Source of the DNA: Duganella levis
Lineage (GTDB): Bacteria > Pseudomonadota > Gammaproteobacteria > Burkholderiales > Burkholderiaceae_D
Reading direction: 5' to 3'
Assembly: GCF_009857605.1 (NCBI RefSeq)
Contig: NZ_WWCT01000002.1
Coordinates: forward strand, 186,001 to 250,000
DNA length: 64,000 nt
The notes below the pieces were generated by a model, which did no database searches, was not told the DNA's origin, and saw only the letters and a list, made by a program, of their open reading frames with translations. Positions 8,441-18,554 of this stretch are shown piece after piece. The translations under genes and the position numbers were made by a program. Positions within the stretch are counted from its first letter, which is position 1. Every line of letters begins with the position of its first letter.

Positions 8441-11400
8441 ATGCGCCTTCTGTCCCGAATCATCGCGCTGGCTGCGTTAAGCAGCCTGCCGCTGGCCGTT
8501 CTGGCCGATACTTCCGTTACTTCGTTTTCGCCATCGGGCACCGTCAAGGGCGTGCGCCAGGTGGCGGCGCGCTTCAGTGGCCAGATGGTCCCGCTGGGCG
8601 ATATGCGGCTTGGCGATCCGTTCACCGTCGATTGTCCGCAAGAGGGCAAGGGCCGCTGGATCGATGGCCAGAACTGGAGCTACGATTTTGTGCGCGACCT
8701 GCCCGGCGGCGTGGCTTGCCGCTTCACGCTCAAGGATGACGTCAAGGACATCGACGGCAAGCCGCTGAAGGGCGACCGTCAGTTCAGCTTCGACACCGGC
8801 GGCCCGGCGGTGGTGGAAGCGGCGCCGCGCGACGGCTCCGGCGCCATCGACGAGCAGCAGATCTTTGTGCTGGGCCTCGACGCGCCGGCCAGCGAATCGA
8901 CCATCACCGCCCACGCCTGGTGCCAGGCCGAGGGCATCAACGAGAAAATCGGCGTGCGCCTGCTGCAGGGCGCGGAGCGTCAGCGCGTGCTGGAGATGCG
9001 CAAGTCGTTCACGGAACGCTATCTGTCCTTGTACTTCAAGGCGCGCGGCGTGGTGTGGCGCGCTACCGCCAAGGTCAATAACCAGAAGCTCGACAAGCTG
9101 CCGATCGTGGTGCTGCAATGTCAGCGGCCGTTGCCGGCGGATGCCAATGTGTCGCTGGTGTGGGGCGCGGGCATCGCCGCCGATAGCGGCATCGTCACCA
9201 CGCAGGAGCAAAAGCTGGCCTTCAATACGCGGCCGGATTTCAACGCGCGCTTCAGCTGCGATAGACTGGCGGCCGATGGCGCCTGCATCCCGTTCCTGCC
9301 GATGCGCGTGCAGTTCTCGGCGCCGGTATCGCGCGCCGACGCGCTGGCGGTCAAGATCACCGGGCCAGGCGGCAAGGTGTTCAAGCCTGTGCTGAGCAAG
9401 GAAGAGGAACAGGCCGAGTATCTGCAATGGCTCAACATCAAAGGCCCGTTCCCTGAAAGCGCCAGGCTGACGCTGTCGATGCCGCCGAAGCTGAAGGACG
9501 ATGCCGGCCGCATGCTGGTCAACCAGGCCAGTTTCCCGATGACGGTGCGCACCGATGCGCAGCCGCCTCTGGTCAAGTTCCCTGCGCGCTTCGGCATCAT
9601 CGAGGCGAAGGGCGACAAGCTGTTGCCGGTCACCGTGCGCAATGTCGAGGCGCGGCTGGCGGGCAGCAAGGTCGATGGCGCCGCGCTGCGCGTCAACGAC
9701 GGCTCGGCTTCGAGCGATCAGCAGGACCAGCAAGTGATCGCATGGCTCAAGCGCATGGGCACCAGCTACAGCTGGCAGCCGCAGGAGCAGTGGGGCGATA
9801 GTCTCGGCAAGCAGCTGCTGGACCCCAAAGCCGGCAAGGTGGAACGCTTTGCCATGCCCAAGCCGAACGGCGGCCGGGCGATGGAGGTGGTCGGCATCCC
9901 GCTGCGCAAGCCGGGCTTTTATGTGGTGGAGCTGGCGAGTCCCAAGCTGGGCGAGGGACTGGGCGTCGGTAACAAGGCTTACGTCAGCGCGGCCGCGCTG
10001 GTGACCAATATGGTGGCGCACTTCAAGCACGGCGCGGAATCGTCGGTGGTGTGGGTGACGTCGTTGGACAAGGGCCAGCCGGTGCCGCAGGCGCAGGTGG
10101 TGGTGCGCGATTTTGAAGGCAATCTGCTGTGGCAGGGCATGACCGACGCCGGCGGCCTGGCGCACATCCGCAAGGAACTGCCGACGTCGCGCAAGGCACA
10201 GGATGGCCGCTACTTCGTCAGCGCGCGCCTCGGCGCGGACATGACTTTCACTTTGTCCGACTGGGATCGTGGCATTGAGACATGGCGCTTCAATTTGCCG
10301 GGCGGTGACGGCGGCGCCGACAACGTTATCGCCACTACGGTGTTTGACCGCATGCTGCTGCGTGCCGGCGAGACGGTGCACATGAAGCACTTCCTGCGCC
10401 GTCACGTCGAGCAGGGCATTGTGCAGGCGTCGAAAGAACAGGATCGCACGCTGCACATCATGCACGAGGGTAGCCAGCAGCAGTACGACGTGCAGATCAA
10501 GTGGAGCGCCAACGGCTCGGCCGAGAGCACGTGGACCATTCCGGCCGACGCCAAACAGGGCTGGTATCAGTTGATGCTGAGCGGCCGTACGGCGGGCCGC
10601 TTCCGCGTCGAGCAGTTCCGCGTGCCCACCATGAAGGCGCTGCTGCAAGGGCCGAAGACGCCGGCGATCCAGGCGTCATCGGTGGCGCTGGATATCCAGC
10701 TGGGCTACCTGTCCGGCGGCGGCGCGGGCGACGCGCCGGTGCAGCTGCGCACCGTGGTGCAGGACAAGGGCGTCAGCTTTGCCGATTATCCGGACTTCAG
10801 CTTCAGTAACGGCGATGTCAAGGTCGGCGCTGAAAAGAACGCCGGCACTTTCGATGACGACGAAGGCATGTATGAAGGCGATGGCGAAGGCGAAGATGGC
10901 GCAGTCGCCGGCCCGGCCAATATCAAGACCCGCAATCTGACGCTGGACAAGGCTGGTGGCGCGCGCGTCACACTGGACCAGCTGCCCGAGGTACAGACGC
11001 CGAAGGAACTGATGGCCGAGATGACCTTCCAGGACGCCAACGGCGAAACGCTGTCGGCCGCCACGCAGATTGCGCTGTGGCCGTCCAGTTATGTGATCGG
11101 CATCCAGCCCGATGGCTGGGTCGCCAGCAAGGACGGGCTGAAATTCACGGTCGCGGTGCTGGACCTGCAAGGCAAGCCGGTGGCCGATGCGCCGGTCGCG
11201 GTGGACTTCTTCCAGCGCCTGTCGTACTCGCACCGTCGCCGCCTGATCGGCGGCTTCTACGCCTACGAGAACAGCAGCGAGATCAAAGCGCTGGGAGCCG
11301 CCTGTGAAGGCAAGACCGATAACAAGGGCCTGTTGATCTGCAAGGTCAAGGCGCCGGCGTCGGGCAATTTGATCTTGCGCGCAAAGACCCAGGATGGGCA

Positions 11401-14125
11401 GCAGCGCGCTGCCATCGCCCATCGCGAAACCTGGGTGGCCGACGGCGCCGACTGGTGGTTCGCCGCCACCGACAACGACCGCATCGATCTGCTGCCGGAA
11501 AAGAAGCGCTACGAGCCTGGCGAGACGGCCAGCTTCCAGGTGCGCATGCCGTTCCGCGAAGCGACCGCGCTGGTGACGGTGGAACGCGAAGGCGTGATCG
11601 ATACCTATATCCGTCCGTTGAGCGGCAGTGAGCCGGTGTTCACCATTCCGGTCAAGAAGTCATATGCGCCGAATGTCTACGTTTCCGCGCTGGTGGTGCG
11701 CGGACGCGTGAACAGCGTGCAGCCGACCGCGCTGGTCGACCTGGGCAAGCCAGCCTACAAGCTGGGGATCGCGCCGCTGCGCGTGGGCTGGTCGGCCAAT
11801 GAGCTGAAGGTGCAGGTCACGGCGGACAAGTCGGTGTACAAGGTGCGCGACAAGGCCACAGTGGCGGTCAAGGTCACGCTGCCGGATGGCTCGGCGCCGC
11901 CTGCTGGCGCGGAGGTGGCGCTGGCGGCGGTGGATGTCGGCCTGCTGGAGCTGATGCCCAACACCAGCTGGGATTTGCTGGAGACCATGATGGGCCAGCG
12001 CAGCCTGCAAGTGACCACGGCCACCGCGCAGATGCAGGTGGTCGGCAAGCGTCACTTCGGCCGCAAGGCGGTGCCGGCCGGTGGTGGCGGCGGCAAGGGC
12101 GCGGGACGGGAGCTGTTCGATACGCTGCTGTTCTGGAAGGCGCGCGTGACGCTGGATGCGAACGGCGAAACCACGGTGCAGGTGCCGATCAACGATTCGC
12201 TGACGGCGTTCCGCATCGTTGCCATCGCCAGTGCGCAGGCGGATTTGTTCGGCACCGGCCACACGGAGGTGCGCAGTTCGCAGGATCTGATTCTGCTTTC
12301 CGGTCTGCCGGCGCTGGTGCGCGAGGGCGACCGCTTGCGCGCCGGCTTCACGCTGCGTAATACCACCGATGCTGCGGTGAGCGCCACGCTGACCGCCAAC
12401 GCGGGCGGCAAGGCGCTGTCGCCGCAATCGGTCTCGCTGGAGCCGGGGCAGGCGCGCGAGATCGGCTGGGACGTGCAGGTGCCGGCCGGCGTCAGCACGC
12501 TGGACTGGGATGTCAGCGCGGCAGTGGAGGGCGGCGGCGCGGCATCGACGGACCGCATCAAGATCAAGCAGAAGGTGGTGCCGGCGGTGCCGGTGACGGT
12601 GATGCAGGCCACCTTGCTGCAACTGGACCGCAAGCTGTCGATGCAGGTGGCGCTGCCGGACGACGCGGTGCCGGGGCGCGGCGGCGTGCAGGTGCAGTAC
12701 AGCCCATCGCTGGGTGGCGATCTGCCGGGCGTGCAGGAGTACATGAAGAAGTATCCGTACCGCTGCTTCGAGCAGGTCACTTCGCGTTCGATCGCGCTGC
12801 ATGACAAGACGATGTGGCAGTCGGCGATCGACACGCTGCCGGCGCATCTGGACAGCGATGGCCTGGTCAAGTATTTCGCGACGATGTATCAGGGCAGCGA
12901 TACGCTGACGGCGTATGTGCTGTCGGCGGCGGCGGAAGCGGGCTATGTGATTCCGGATGGTCTGCGTGGACAAATGGAGTCAGGTTTGCTGGCCTTCGTG
13001 CAGGGCAAGGTGGTGCGCTACTCGGCCTTGCCGACTGCCGACCTGGCAGTGCGCAAGATCGCCGCGCTGGAAGCGTTGTCGCGTACGCGGCCAACGCAGG
13101 CGGGTGATCTGGAGTCGTTCACGGTGCAGCCTAACTTGTGGCCGACGTCCGCAGTCCTGGACTGGTATCAGATCCTGCAGCGCTCGAAGGAGCTGCCGCA
13201 ACGCGCGCAGCGCCTGAAGGAGGCGGAGCAGATCCTGCGTTCGCGCCTGAACCTGCAAGGCACGACGATGACTTTCTCCACCGAGCGCGCCGACGACTGG
13301 TGGTGGTTGATGTCTTCCGCCGACGGCAATGCCAACCGGCTGTTGCTGGTCATGGCCGATAACCCGGCGTGGAAGGATGATATCGGCCGGCTGGCGCGCG
13401 GCGCGCTGGGACGCCAGCAGAAAGGCCGTTGGGGCACGACGGTGGCGAATGCCTGGGGCGTGCTGGCCGTGGATAAGTTCTCGCGCCTGTTCGAGAAGGA
13501 CAAGGTAACTGGCACCGCTGGTGCGACGCTGGCCAACGCCAGCAAGAGCATCGCCTTCGGCGGCGAGCCGGCTGGCGGCACGGTGATGCTGCCTTGGCCG
13601 CGCGGCGGCAGTGGCCAGCTGGCGCTGGAGCACACGGGCGCCGGCAAGCCATGGGCCACGGTGCAGACCTTGTCCGCCGTGCCGCTCAAGGCGCCGCTGT
13701 CGAGTGGCTACCGCATTGCTAAGACCATCACGCCGGTGGAGCAGAAGGTCAAAGGCGTGTGGTCGCGTGGCGATGTCTATCGCGTGCATCTGGATCTGGA
13801 AGCGCAGTCGGATATGACCTGGGTGGTGGTGGATGATCCGATCCCGGCCAGCGCCACGGTGCTGGGCTCCGGCCTGGGTGGCGATTCGAAGATCATGCGC
13901 AGCGGTGAAACCAGTACTGGCTGGGCCTATCCGGCCTTCCAGGAGCGCACGTTTGAGGGCTACCGCGCGTTCTACGAGTTTGTCCCGAAAGGCAAATGGA
14001 GCGTGGAGTACACTGTGCGCCTGAATAATCCGGGCCAGTTCAACCTGCCGCCAACCCGTGTCGAGGCGATGTACAGCCCCGAGATGTTTGGCGCTTCGCC
14101 TAATGCCGCAGTCACAGTGAAATGA
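8441..14125 (+). CDS. Bacterial alpha-2-macroglobulin (YfhM-like), thioester type
   Basis: 1894 residues with an N-terminal Sec signal (LPLAVLADTSV, cleavage near residue 23) and no lipobox, so probably periplasmic rather than lipid-anchored. Successive MG domains are followed by the bait-region and thioester part. The thioester motif is C1442-F-E-Q1445 (CxEQ), so it should form a covalent trap for proteases. A Gly-rich stretch around residue 1210 (AGGGGGKGAGRE) precedes the LLFWKARVTLDANGETTV motif of the alpha-2-macroglobulin core. A GGAG five bases before the ATG supports the start. It overlaps pbpC by four bases. The pairing with PBP1c is widespread and is thought to guard the envelope when peptidoglycan is breached. 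An acidic low-complexity patch lies near residues 805-830. Confidence 0.95.
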   Translation: MRLLSRIIALAALSSLPLAVLADTSVTSFSPSGTVKGVRQVAARFSGQMVPLGDMRLGDPFTVDCPQEGKGRWIDGQNWSYDFVRDLPGGVACRFTLKDDVKDIDGKPLKGDRQFSFDTGGPAVVEAAPRDGSGAIDEQQIFVLGLDAPASESTITAHAWCQAEGINEKIGVRLLQGAERQRVLEMRKSFTERYLSLYFKARGVVWRATAKVNNQKLDKLPIVVLQCQRPLPADANVSLVWGAGIAADSGIVTTQEQKLAFNTRPDFNARFSCDRLAADGACIPFLPMRVQFSAPVSRADALAVKITGPGGKVFKPVLSKEEEQAEYLQWLNIKGPFPESARLTLSMPPKLKDDAGRMLVNQASFPMTVRTDAQPPLVKFPARFGIIEAKGDKLLPVTVRNVEARLAGSKVDGAALRVNDGSASSDQQDQQVIAWLKRMGTSYSWQPQEQWGDSLGKQLLDPKAGKVERFAMPKPNGGRAMEVVGIPLRKPGFYVVELASPKLGEGLGVGNKAYVSAAALVTNMVAHFKHGAESSVVWVTSLDKGQPVPQAQVVVRDFEGNLLWQGMTDAGGLAHIRKELPTSRKAQDGRYFVSARLGADMTFTLSDWDRGIETWRFNLPGGDGGADNVIATTVFDRMLLRAGETVHMKHFLRRHVEQGIVQASKEQDRTLHIMHEGSQQQYDVQIKWSANGSAESTWTIPADAKQGWYQLMLSGRTAGRFRVEQFRVPTMKALLQGPKTPAIQASSVALDIQLGYLSGGGAGDAPVQLRTVVQDKGVSFADYPDFSFSNGDVKVGAEKNAGTFDDDEGMYEGDGEGEDGAVAGPANIKTRNLTLDKAGGARVTLDQLPEVQTPKELMAEMTFQDANGETLSAATQIALWPSSYVIGIQPDGWVASKDGLKFTVAVLDLQGKPVADAPVAVDFFQRLSYSHRRRLIGGFYAYENSSEIKALGAACEGKTDNKGLLICKVKAPASGNLILRAKTQDGQQRAAIAHRETWVADGADWWFAATDNDRIDLLPEKKRYEPGETASFQVRMPFREATALVTVEREGVIDTYIRPLSGSEPVFTIPVKKSYAPNVYVSALVVRGRVNSVQPTALVDLGKPAYKLGIAPLRVGWSANELKVQVTADKSVYKVRDKATVAVKVTLPDGSAPPAGAEVALAAVDVGLLELMPNTSWDLLETMMGQRSLQVTTATAQMQVVGKRHFGRKAVPAGGGGGKGAGRELFDTLLFWKARVTLDANGETTVQVPINDSLTAFRIVAIASAQADLFGTGHTEVRSSQDLILLSGLPALVREGDRLRAGFTLRNTTDAAVSATLTANAGGKALSPQSVSLEPGQAREIGWDVQVPAGVSTLDWDVSAAVEGGGAASTDRIKIKQKVVPAVPVTVMQATLLQLDRKLSMQVALPDDAVPGRGGVQVQYSPSLGGDLPGVQEYMKKYPYRCFEQVTSRSIALHDKTMWQSAIDTLPAHLDSDGLVKYFATMYQGSDTLTAYVLSAAAEAGYVIPDGLRGQMESGLLAFVQGKVVRYSALPTADLAVRKIAALEALSRTRPTQAGDLESFTVQPNLWPTSAVLDWYQILQRSKELPQRAQRLKEAEQILRSRLNLQGTTMTFSTERADDWWWLMSSADGNANRLLLVMADNPAWKDDIGRLARGALGRQQKGRWGTTVANAWGVLAVDKFSRLFEKDKVTGTAGATLANASKSIAFGGEPAGGTVMLPWPRGGSGQLALEHTGAGKPWATVQTLSAVPLKAPLSSGYRIAKTITPVEQKVKGVWSRGDVYRVHLDLEAQSDMTWVVVDDPIPASATVLGSGLGGDSKIMRSGETSTGWAYPAFQERTFEGYRAFYEFVPKGKWSVEYTVRLNNPGQFNLPPTRVEAMYSPEMFGASPNAAVTVK

Positions 14126-16215
14126 AACTGATCGTTTGTACCCTTGCGCTGGCGCTGGCCGGCGCCGTCCACGCCGCTCCGACCTTTGATGAGGTGCGGA
14201 AGGCGTATCGCTCGTCGGACGCGGAGCTGCTGGACCGGCACGGCGAAGCGATACAGTCGCTGCGCATCGACATGACGGTGCGGCGCTTGCCGTGGGTGGC
14301 GCTGAATGATATCTCGCCGGCGCTGCCGGCGGCGGTGCTGCAGGCGGAGGACCAGCGTTTCTACCAGCACGACGGCGTGGACTGGAATGCGGCGGCCAAG
14401 GCGGCGTGGGATAACCTGTTCCGCACACGGCCGCGCGGTGCCTCGACCATCACCATGCAACTGGCGGCCTTGCTCGATCCGACCTTGCAGCCGGCCGCCA
14501 AGGGCCGCAGCTGGGGGCAGAAGTGGGACCAGGTGAAGGCGGCGCGCGAGCTGGATACGCAGTGGACCAAGCAGCAGATCATGGAAGCGTATCTGAACAT
14601 GGTGTCGTATCGCGGCGAGCTGCAAGGCGTTGGCGCGGCGGCGCGCGGCATGTTCGGCAAGGCGCCTTCCGGACTGGATCTGAGCGAGGCGGTGATTCTG
14701 GCCAGCTTGCTGCGCGGGCCAGCGGCGGGGCAGAAGGTGGTGTCGCAGCGGGCCTGTTCGCTGGCGCTGGAGTTGCGCTTGCCGTCGACCTGCAGCGAGA
14801 TCCAGTTGCGGATTGTAGTGGCGATGAGCCGTCCGCAGTTGGCAGCCCATCTGCCGCCGGCGCCGCAGGTGGCGCAGCAACTGCTGACGCGCAGTGGGCA
14901 GGCGGTGCGCAGCACGCTGGATGCGGGCTTGCAGCGTTACGCGCAGAATGTGCTGCGCCAGCAACTGGCCGCGCTCCAGGGGCGCAATGTCAACGACGGC
15001 GCGGTGGTGGTGCTGGATAACGCCAGCGGTGAGATTCTGGCCTATGTTGGCAATGCCGGCGGCGGCGAGGTGGATGGCGTGGCGGCGCTGCGCCAGGCCG
15101 GGTCGACGCTCAAGCCGTTCCTGTACGAGCTGGCGCTGGAACGCAAGCAGCTGACGGCGGCGTCGCTGATGGACGATACGGCGATCGATATCTCGACGCC
15201 GGGCGGCATGTACATCCCGCAGAACTACGACAAGAACTTCAAAGGCTATGTCAGCGTGCGCACCAGCCTTGCCAGTTCGCTCAACGTGCCGGCCGTGCGC
15301 ACGCTGGTGATGACGGGCATGGAGCGTTTTCACGAGCGCCTGCGCGAGGTGGGCTTGAGCAGTTTGACGCGGCCGGCCGAATACTACGGCTATTCGCTGG
15401 CGCTGGGCTCGGCCGAGGTGTCGCTGCTGGAGTTGAGCAATGCCTATCGCACGCTGGCCAACGGCGGGATGTATGGCGTGGTGACGCTGGCGCCGCAAGC
15501 CACCGCCGCATCACGCCGCGTGCTCGATGCGCGCGCCAGTTTCATCGTCAGCGACATCCTGGCTGACCGCGCGGCGCGCAGCATCACTTTCGGCCTGAAG
15601 AACGAACTGGCGACCACCTTCTGGGCCGCCGTCAAAACCGGCACCAGCAAGGACATGCGCGACAACTGGTGTGTGGGCTATACCGACAAATACACGGTAG
15701 GCGTCTGGGTCGGGAATTTTGACGGGCAATCGATGTGGGACGTTTCCGGCGTCAGCGGCGCCGCGCCGGTGTGGCGTGACGTGATGGATTACCTGCATCG
15801 CGGTCAGGGCAGCCGCGCACCCAAGCCGCCGGCCGGCGTGGTGCGCCAGCAGATCGCCTATCAACCGGCGCTGGAAGCTGCGCGCAACGAATGGTTCATC
15901 GCCGGCACCGAGAGCCCGGTGATCGCACTGGTTCAGGATTTGCATCGCGCACCGAAAATCCTGTATCCAGGCGAAGCCGCCATCATCGCGCTCGATCCGG
16001 ATATTCCAGACGCCATCCAGCGCGTATTCTTCCAGGCGCAGGGCGGGCAGGACCTGAGCTGGCAGCTGGACGGCGAGCCGCTAGGCCAGGCCGCCAGCAG
16101 CTACAGCTGGCGCCCCACGCCCGGTCAGCACCAGCTGGCGCTGGTCGACGCCAACGCGAAACTGATCGCCACCACTCGCTTCCAGGTCCGGGGACTCAAC
16201 AAGTCTGCCGAGTGA
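14122..16215 (+). CDS. pbpC: Penicillin-binding protein 1C (bifunctional transglycosylase/transpeptidase)
   Basis: 697 residues. An N-terminal signal/anchor (residues 1-19) is followed by a GT51 glycosyltransferase domain with EDQRFYQHDGVD (~76-87, catalytic Glu) and GASTITMQL (~109-117). The transpeptidase domain has S328-T-L-K331 (SxxK) and K505-T-G-T. A C-terminal BiPBP_C domain spans ~600-690. It starts inside the end of the macroglobulin gene (ATGA overlap), so the two proteins are co-produced. It is slightly shorter than E. coli PBP1C (770 aa), mainly at the N-terminus. It ends one base before the convergent minus-strand gene. Confidence 0.95.
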   Translation: MKLIVCTLALALAGAVHAAPTFDEVRKAYRSSDAELLDRHGEAIQSLRIDMTVRRLPWVALNDISPALPAAVLQAEDQRFYQHDGVDWNAAAKAAWDNLFRTRPRGASTITMQLAALLDPTLQPAAKGRSWGQKWDQVKAARELDTQWTKQQIMEAYLNMVSYRGELQGVGAAARGMFGKAPSGLDLSEAVILASLLRGPAAGQKVVSQRACSLALELRLPSTCSEIQLRIVVAMSRPQLAAHLPPAPQVAQQLLTRSGQAVRSTLDAGLQRYAQNVLRQQLAALQGRNVNDGAVVVLDNASGEILAYVGNAGGGEVDGVAALRQAGSTLKPFLYELALERKQLTAASLMDDTAIDISTPGGMYIPQNYDKNFKGYVSVRTSLASSLNVPAVRTLVMTGMERFHERLREVGLSSLTRPAEYYGYSLALGSAEVSLLELSNAYRTLANGGMYGVVTLAPQATAASRRVLDARASFIVSDILADRAARSITFGLKNELATTFWAAVKTGTSKDMRDNWCVGYTDKYTVGVWVGNFDGQSMWDVSGVSGAAPVWRDVMDYLHRGQGSRAPKPPAGVVRQQIAYQPALEAARNEWFIAGTESPVIALVQDLHRAPKILYPGEAAIIALDPDIPDAIQRVFFQAQGGQDLSWQLDGEPLGQAASSYSWRPTPGQHQLALVDANAKLIATTRFQVRGLNKSAE

Positions 16216-16216
16216 A

Positions 16217-17053
16217 TCAATCCGCCGGCAAGCGCAGGCGCGCGACGACAGGGAAGTGGTCGGATGGATAGCGTGCTCCGACCGAATCGGTCAGCACCGC
16301 GTAGCGCAGCACTTGCCACTGCGGGCTGAGAAAGACGTAGTCGATGCGTTCCTGCGCCGGCTTGCTGATATCGAAGTCGTTGAATGTTTCCAGCGGCCCA
16401 TAGGCGGGCGTCTGGCTGATGGCCCTGGCGTCGCTTAGGGCAGCGGTGATGGTGGCGACCACCTCGCTGTCCGGCGTGCTATTGAAATCACCCAGCACGA
16501 TCAGCGGCAGCTTGCCGGCCAGCGCGCGGCTGCGCTCCACCAGCAGGCGGGCCGATTCGCGCCGCGCCACTACACCTTCATGGTCGAAGTGCGCATTCAG
16601 CACCACAAACACCTGGCCGCTCGGCTTGTCGCGCAACTTTGCCCAGGTCACGAGGCGTTTGCAGCAGCGCGCGTCCCAGCCCATGGACGGCTTGTCGGGC
16701 GTGGAGCTCAGCCAGAAATCGCCGTGGTCTTCCAGTGCAAAGCGCTCGCGCCGGTAAAAAATGGCCGAGTGCTCACCGGCCTGTTTGCCGTCGTCGCGCC
16801 CAACGCCGACGCGTGCATATTCGTTCAGTGTATCCAGGTCGGCCAACTGGTTTTCCAGTCCTTCTTGCGTGCCCCACAGGTCGAAGCCGTGGTAACGCAC
16901 CAGCGCCCGCATGGCGTCGCGGCGCGCCGACCAGACATTTTTGCCGTCTTTAGGATTGTCGTAGCGCAGGTTGTAGGTGGCGACGTTGAAGTCGACCTGG
17001 GCGAAGGCGAATGGCGTGAGCAGCAAGAGCAGGGGCAGGACGAAGCGGCGCAT
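16217..17053 (-). CDS. Secreted endonuclease/exonuclease/phosphatase-fold protein
   Basis: 278 residues with a clear Sec signal peptide (LLLLLTPFAFAQV, cleavage near residue 19), so exported. The EEP fold is shown by FNVATYNLRYD (metal Asn), the catalytic Glu in GTQEG, NAHFDHEG, LGDFNSTPDS (Asp-Asn pair) and the terminal SDHFPVVA with the catalytic Asp-His. This is the DNase I/sphingomyelinase/inositol-phosphatase superfamily; the substrate cannot be told. Bacterial relatives of this length are mostly annotated as exported EEP-family hydrolases. It is convergent with pbpC and downstream of the BI-1 gene, separated from it by a terminator. Confidence 0.9.
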   Translation of the reverse strand: MRRFVLPLLLLLTPFAFAQVDFNVATYNLRYDNPKDGKNVWSARRDAMRALVRYHGFDLWGTQEGLENQLADLDTLNEYARVGVGRDDGKQAGEHSAIFYRRERFALEDHGDFWLSSTPDKPSMGWDARCCKRLVTWAKLRDKPSGQVFVVLNAHFDHEGVVARRESARLLVERSRALAGKLPLIVLGDFNSTPDSEVVATITAALSDARAISQTPAYGPLETFNDFDISKPAQERIDYVFLSPQWQVLRYAVLTDSVGARYPSDHFPVVARLRLPAD

Positions 17054-17082
17054 GGAACTCCTGTCAAAAAAAGGGCGATAAA

Positions 17083-17105
17083 AAAGCCGGCGCGAGGCCG
17101 GCTTT
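17083..17105 (-). terminator. Rho-independent terminator of the BI-1 gene
   Basis: Perfect nine-base stem (17083-17091 with 17097-17105) and five-base loop. Read on the minus strand, a T tract follows directly. It lies 18 bases past the BI-1 stop and before the EEP gene, so the two minus-strand genes are probably transcribed separately. Confidence 0.85.
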
Positions 17106-17122
17106 CTGGGAATGCTTAACGC

Positions 17123-17803
17123 TTAGTTGCGGTTGCCGCCGAAGATGCCCAGCAGCGACAGCAGGTTGGTGAAGATGTTGTACACGTCCAGGTAAATGCT
17201 CAGCGTGGCGCGGATGTAGTTGGTCTCGCCGCCGTTGACGATCTGCTGCACGTCATACAGGATATAGGCCGAGAAGATCGCAATGGCCACCACCGAGATC
17301 ACGATTGCCAGCGCCGGGATGTGCAGGAAGATGTTGGCCAGCGACGCCAGGATCAGGATCACCACACCGGCGAACAGCCACGTGCCCATGCCGGAGAAGT
17401 CACGTTTCGACACCGTGGCGATCGACGCCAGCGTCGCAAACACCGCCGCCGTACCGCCAAACGCGGTGGCGATCAGGAAGCCGCCGTTCGAGTAGCCGAG
17501 AATGCGCGACAGCAGTGGCGTCAGCCACAGGCCCATGAAGAAGGTGAAGCCCAGCAGCAGCGCGACGCCGACGCCGGAATCCTTGTTCTTTTCAATCCCC
17601 CAGATGAAGCCGAAGGCAATCGCCAGGAACGCCAGCGCCATCAGGCCGCCGCTCAGCGGCAGGTGCAGGGACACGCCGATGACCGCGCCGAAGATGGTTG
17701 GCACCATCGACAGGGCCAGCAGCCAGTAGGTGTTGCGCAGCACGGTGTGCTGCACCAATCGACGGCTGCCCGCCAGATCGTAGGTGTTTTGCATGTTGTT
17801 CAT
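17123..17803 (-). CDS. Bax inhibitor-1/YccA-family inner-membrane protein
   Basis: 226 residues; the start at 17803 (MNNMQNTYDLAG) has a strong GGAGGG eight bases upstream, better than the longer frame. Seven hydrophobic segments fill the protein from about residue 27 to 215, the BI-1 arrangement. The family covers calcium-leak channels and the E. coli YccA/YbhL proteins; YccA is a substrate and modulator of FtsH, whose partners HflKC are also encoded in this window. Conserved segments include SYTLRNTYWLLA-like N-terminal residues (QHTVLRNTYWLLALS) and a late YDVQQIVNGGE motif. It is monocistronic with its own terminator. Confidence 0.92.
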   Translation of the reverse strand: MNNMQNTYDLAGSRRLVQHTVLRNTYWLLALSMVPTIFGAVIGVSLHLPLSGGLMALAFLAIAFGFIWGIEKNKDSGVGVALLLGFTFFMGLWLTPLLSRILGYSNGGFLIATAFGGTAAVFATLASIATVSKRDFSGMGTWLFAGVVILILASLANIFLHIPALAIVISVVAIAIFSAYILYDVQQIVNGGETNYIRATLSIYLDVYNIFTNLLSLLGIFGGNRN

Positions 17804-18007
17804 AGTGCCCTCCATTAAAGGATGAAAGTTTACCGCTTTGATAAAAGCATAGCACGCCAAGGTCGGGAAATCCTTAAAACCTGCCTTAATTGCACTTAAA
17901 TCGGGCTTAATCTGCCTTCATAGCCGTTTCCCAGCACCAAAAACGGGCAAATAGTAGCCGTATTGCAAGCTTATCTACGCCCCTGTTTCGGAATATGGGG
18001 TGTTCTA

Positions 18008-18016
18008 TGGTAAAAT
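18008..18016 (+). promoter_or_regulatory. Candidate extended -10 promoter of ndk
   Basis: TGGTAAAAT matches an extended -10 (TGnTAnAAT-like), 60 bases before the ndk ATG in an AT-rich leader. The -35 is poor, as allowed for extended -10 promoters. A TTGGAG ribosome site sits just before ndk. Confidence 0.45.
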
Positions 18017-18076
18017 CAAAGGTTGATTGGATTATCAATTTCGTTTTAAACCTTTCTTTTTATTGGAGTTTTTCAA

Positions 18077-18484
18077 ATGGCAATCGAACGCACCCTGTCG
18101 ATCATCAAACCAGACGCAGTTGCAAAAAACGTGATCGGCCAAATCTACAGCCGCTTCGAGAACGCTGGCCTGAAGATCGTCGCTGCTCAAATGAAGCAGC
18201 TGTCGCGTGAAGAGGCTGAAGGTTTCTACGCTGCGCACAAAGAGCGCGGCTTCTTCAAAGATCTGGTGGACTTCATGGTTTCGGGTCCAGTCATGATCCA
18301 GGCACTGGAAGGCGAAAACGCCGTCCTGAAAAACCGCGAACTGATGGGCGCGACCGATCCTAAGAAGGCTGACAAAGGCACCATCCGTGCTGATTTCGCT
18401 GACTCGATCGACGCTAACGCCGTTCACGGCTCGGACGCTGTTGAAGCTGCCCAAGTTGAAATCGCTTACTTCTTCGGTAAGTAA
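18077..18484 (+). CDS. ndk: Nucleoside diphosphate kinase
   Basis: 135 residues. Transfers the terminal phosphate between nucleoside triphosphates and diphosphates through a phospho-His. The N-terminus [18 protein letters not shown] is diagnostic. The active-site motif NAVHGSD places the phosphorylated His at residue 117. It is a few residues shorter than E. coli Ndk (143), normal for betaproteobacteria. It is followed by a terminator and then rlmN, an order common in this class. Confidence 0.98.
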   Translation: MAIERTLSIIKPDAVAKNVIGQIYSRFENAGLKIVAAQMKQLSREEAEGFYAAHKERGFFKDLVDFMVSGPVMIQALEGENAVLKNRELMGATDPKKADKGTIRADFADSIDANAVHGSDAVEAAQVEIAYFFGK

Positions 18485-18498
18485 TTTGATGTAATTCT

Positions 18499-18534
18499 GC
18501 TTCCGCGCCCCGCGCGGAAGCGGTATCTTTTTTT
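18499..18534 (+). terminator. Rho-independent terminator after ndk
   Basis: Stem 18499-18507 with 18513-18521, GC-rich with a short C-rich loop. T7 follows at 18528-18534 after a six-base gap. The gap makes it somewhat atypical. Confidence 0.65.
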
Positions 18535-18554
18535 GTACTGTTTTGAACCTGAAT

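Noticed and set aside
8477..10648. 723-codon open frame antisense to the macroglobulin gene
   Set aside because: No recognisable features; it is explained by codon bias of the real gene.
18482..18554. TTG at 18543 as the rlmN start
   Set aside because: The ATG at 18555 is closer to usual family length and lies clear of the ndk terminator.
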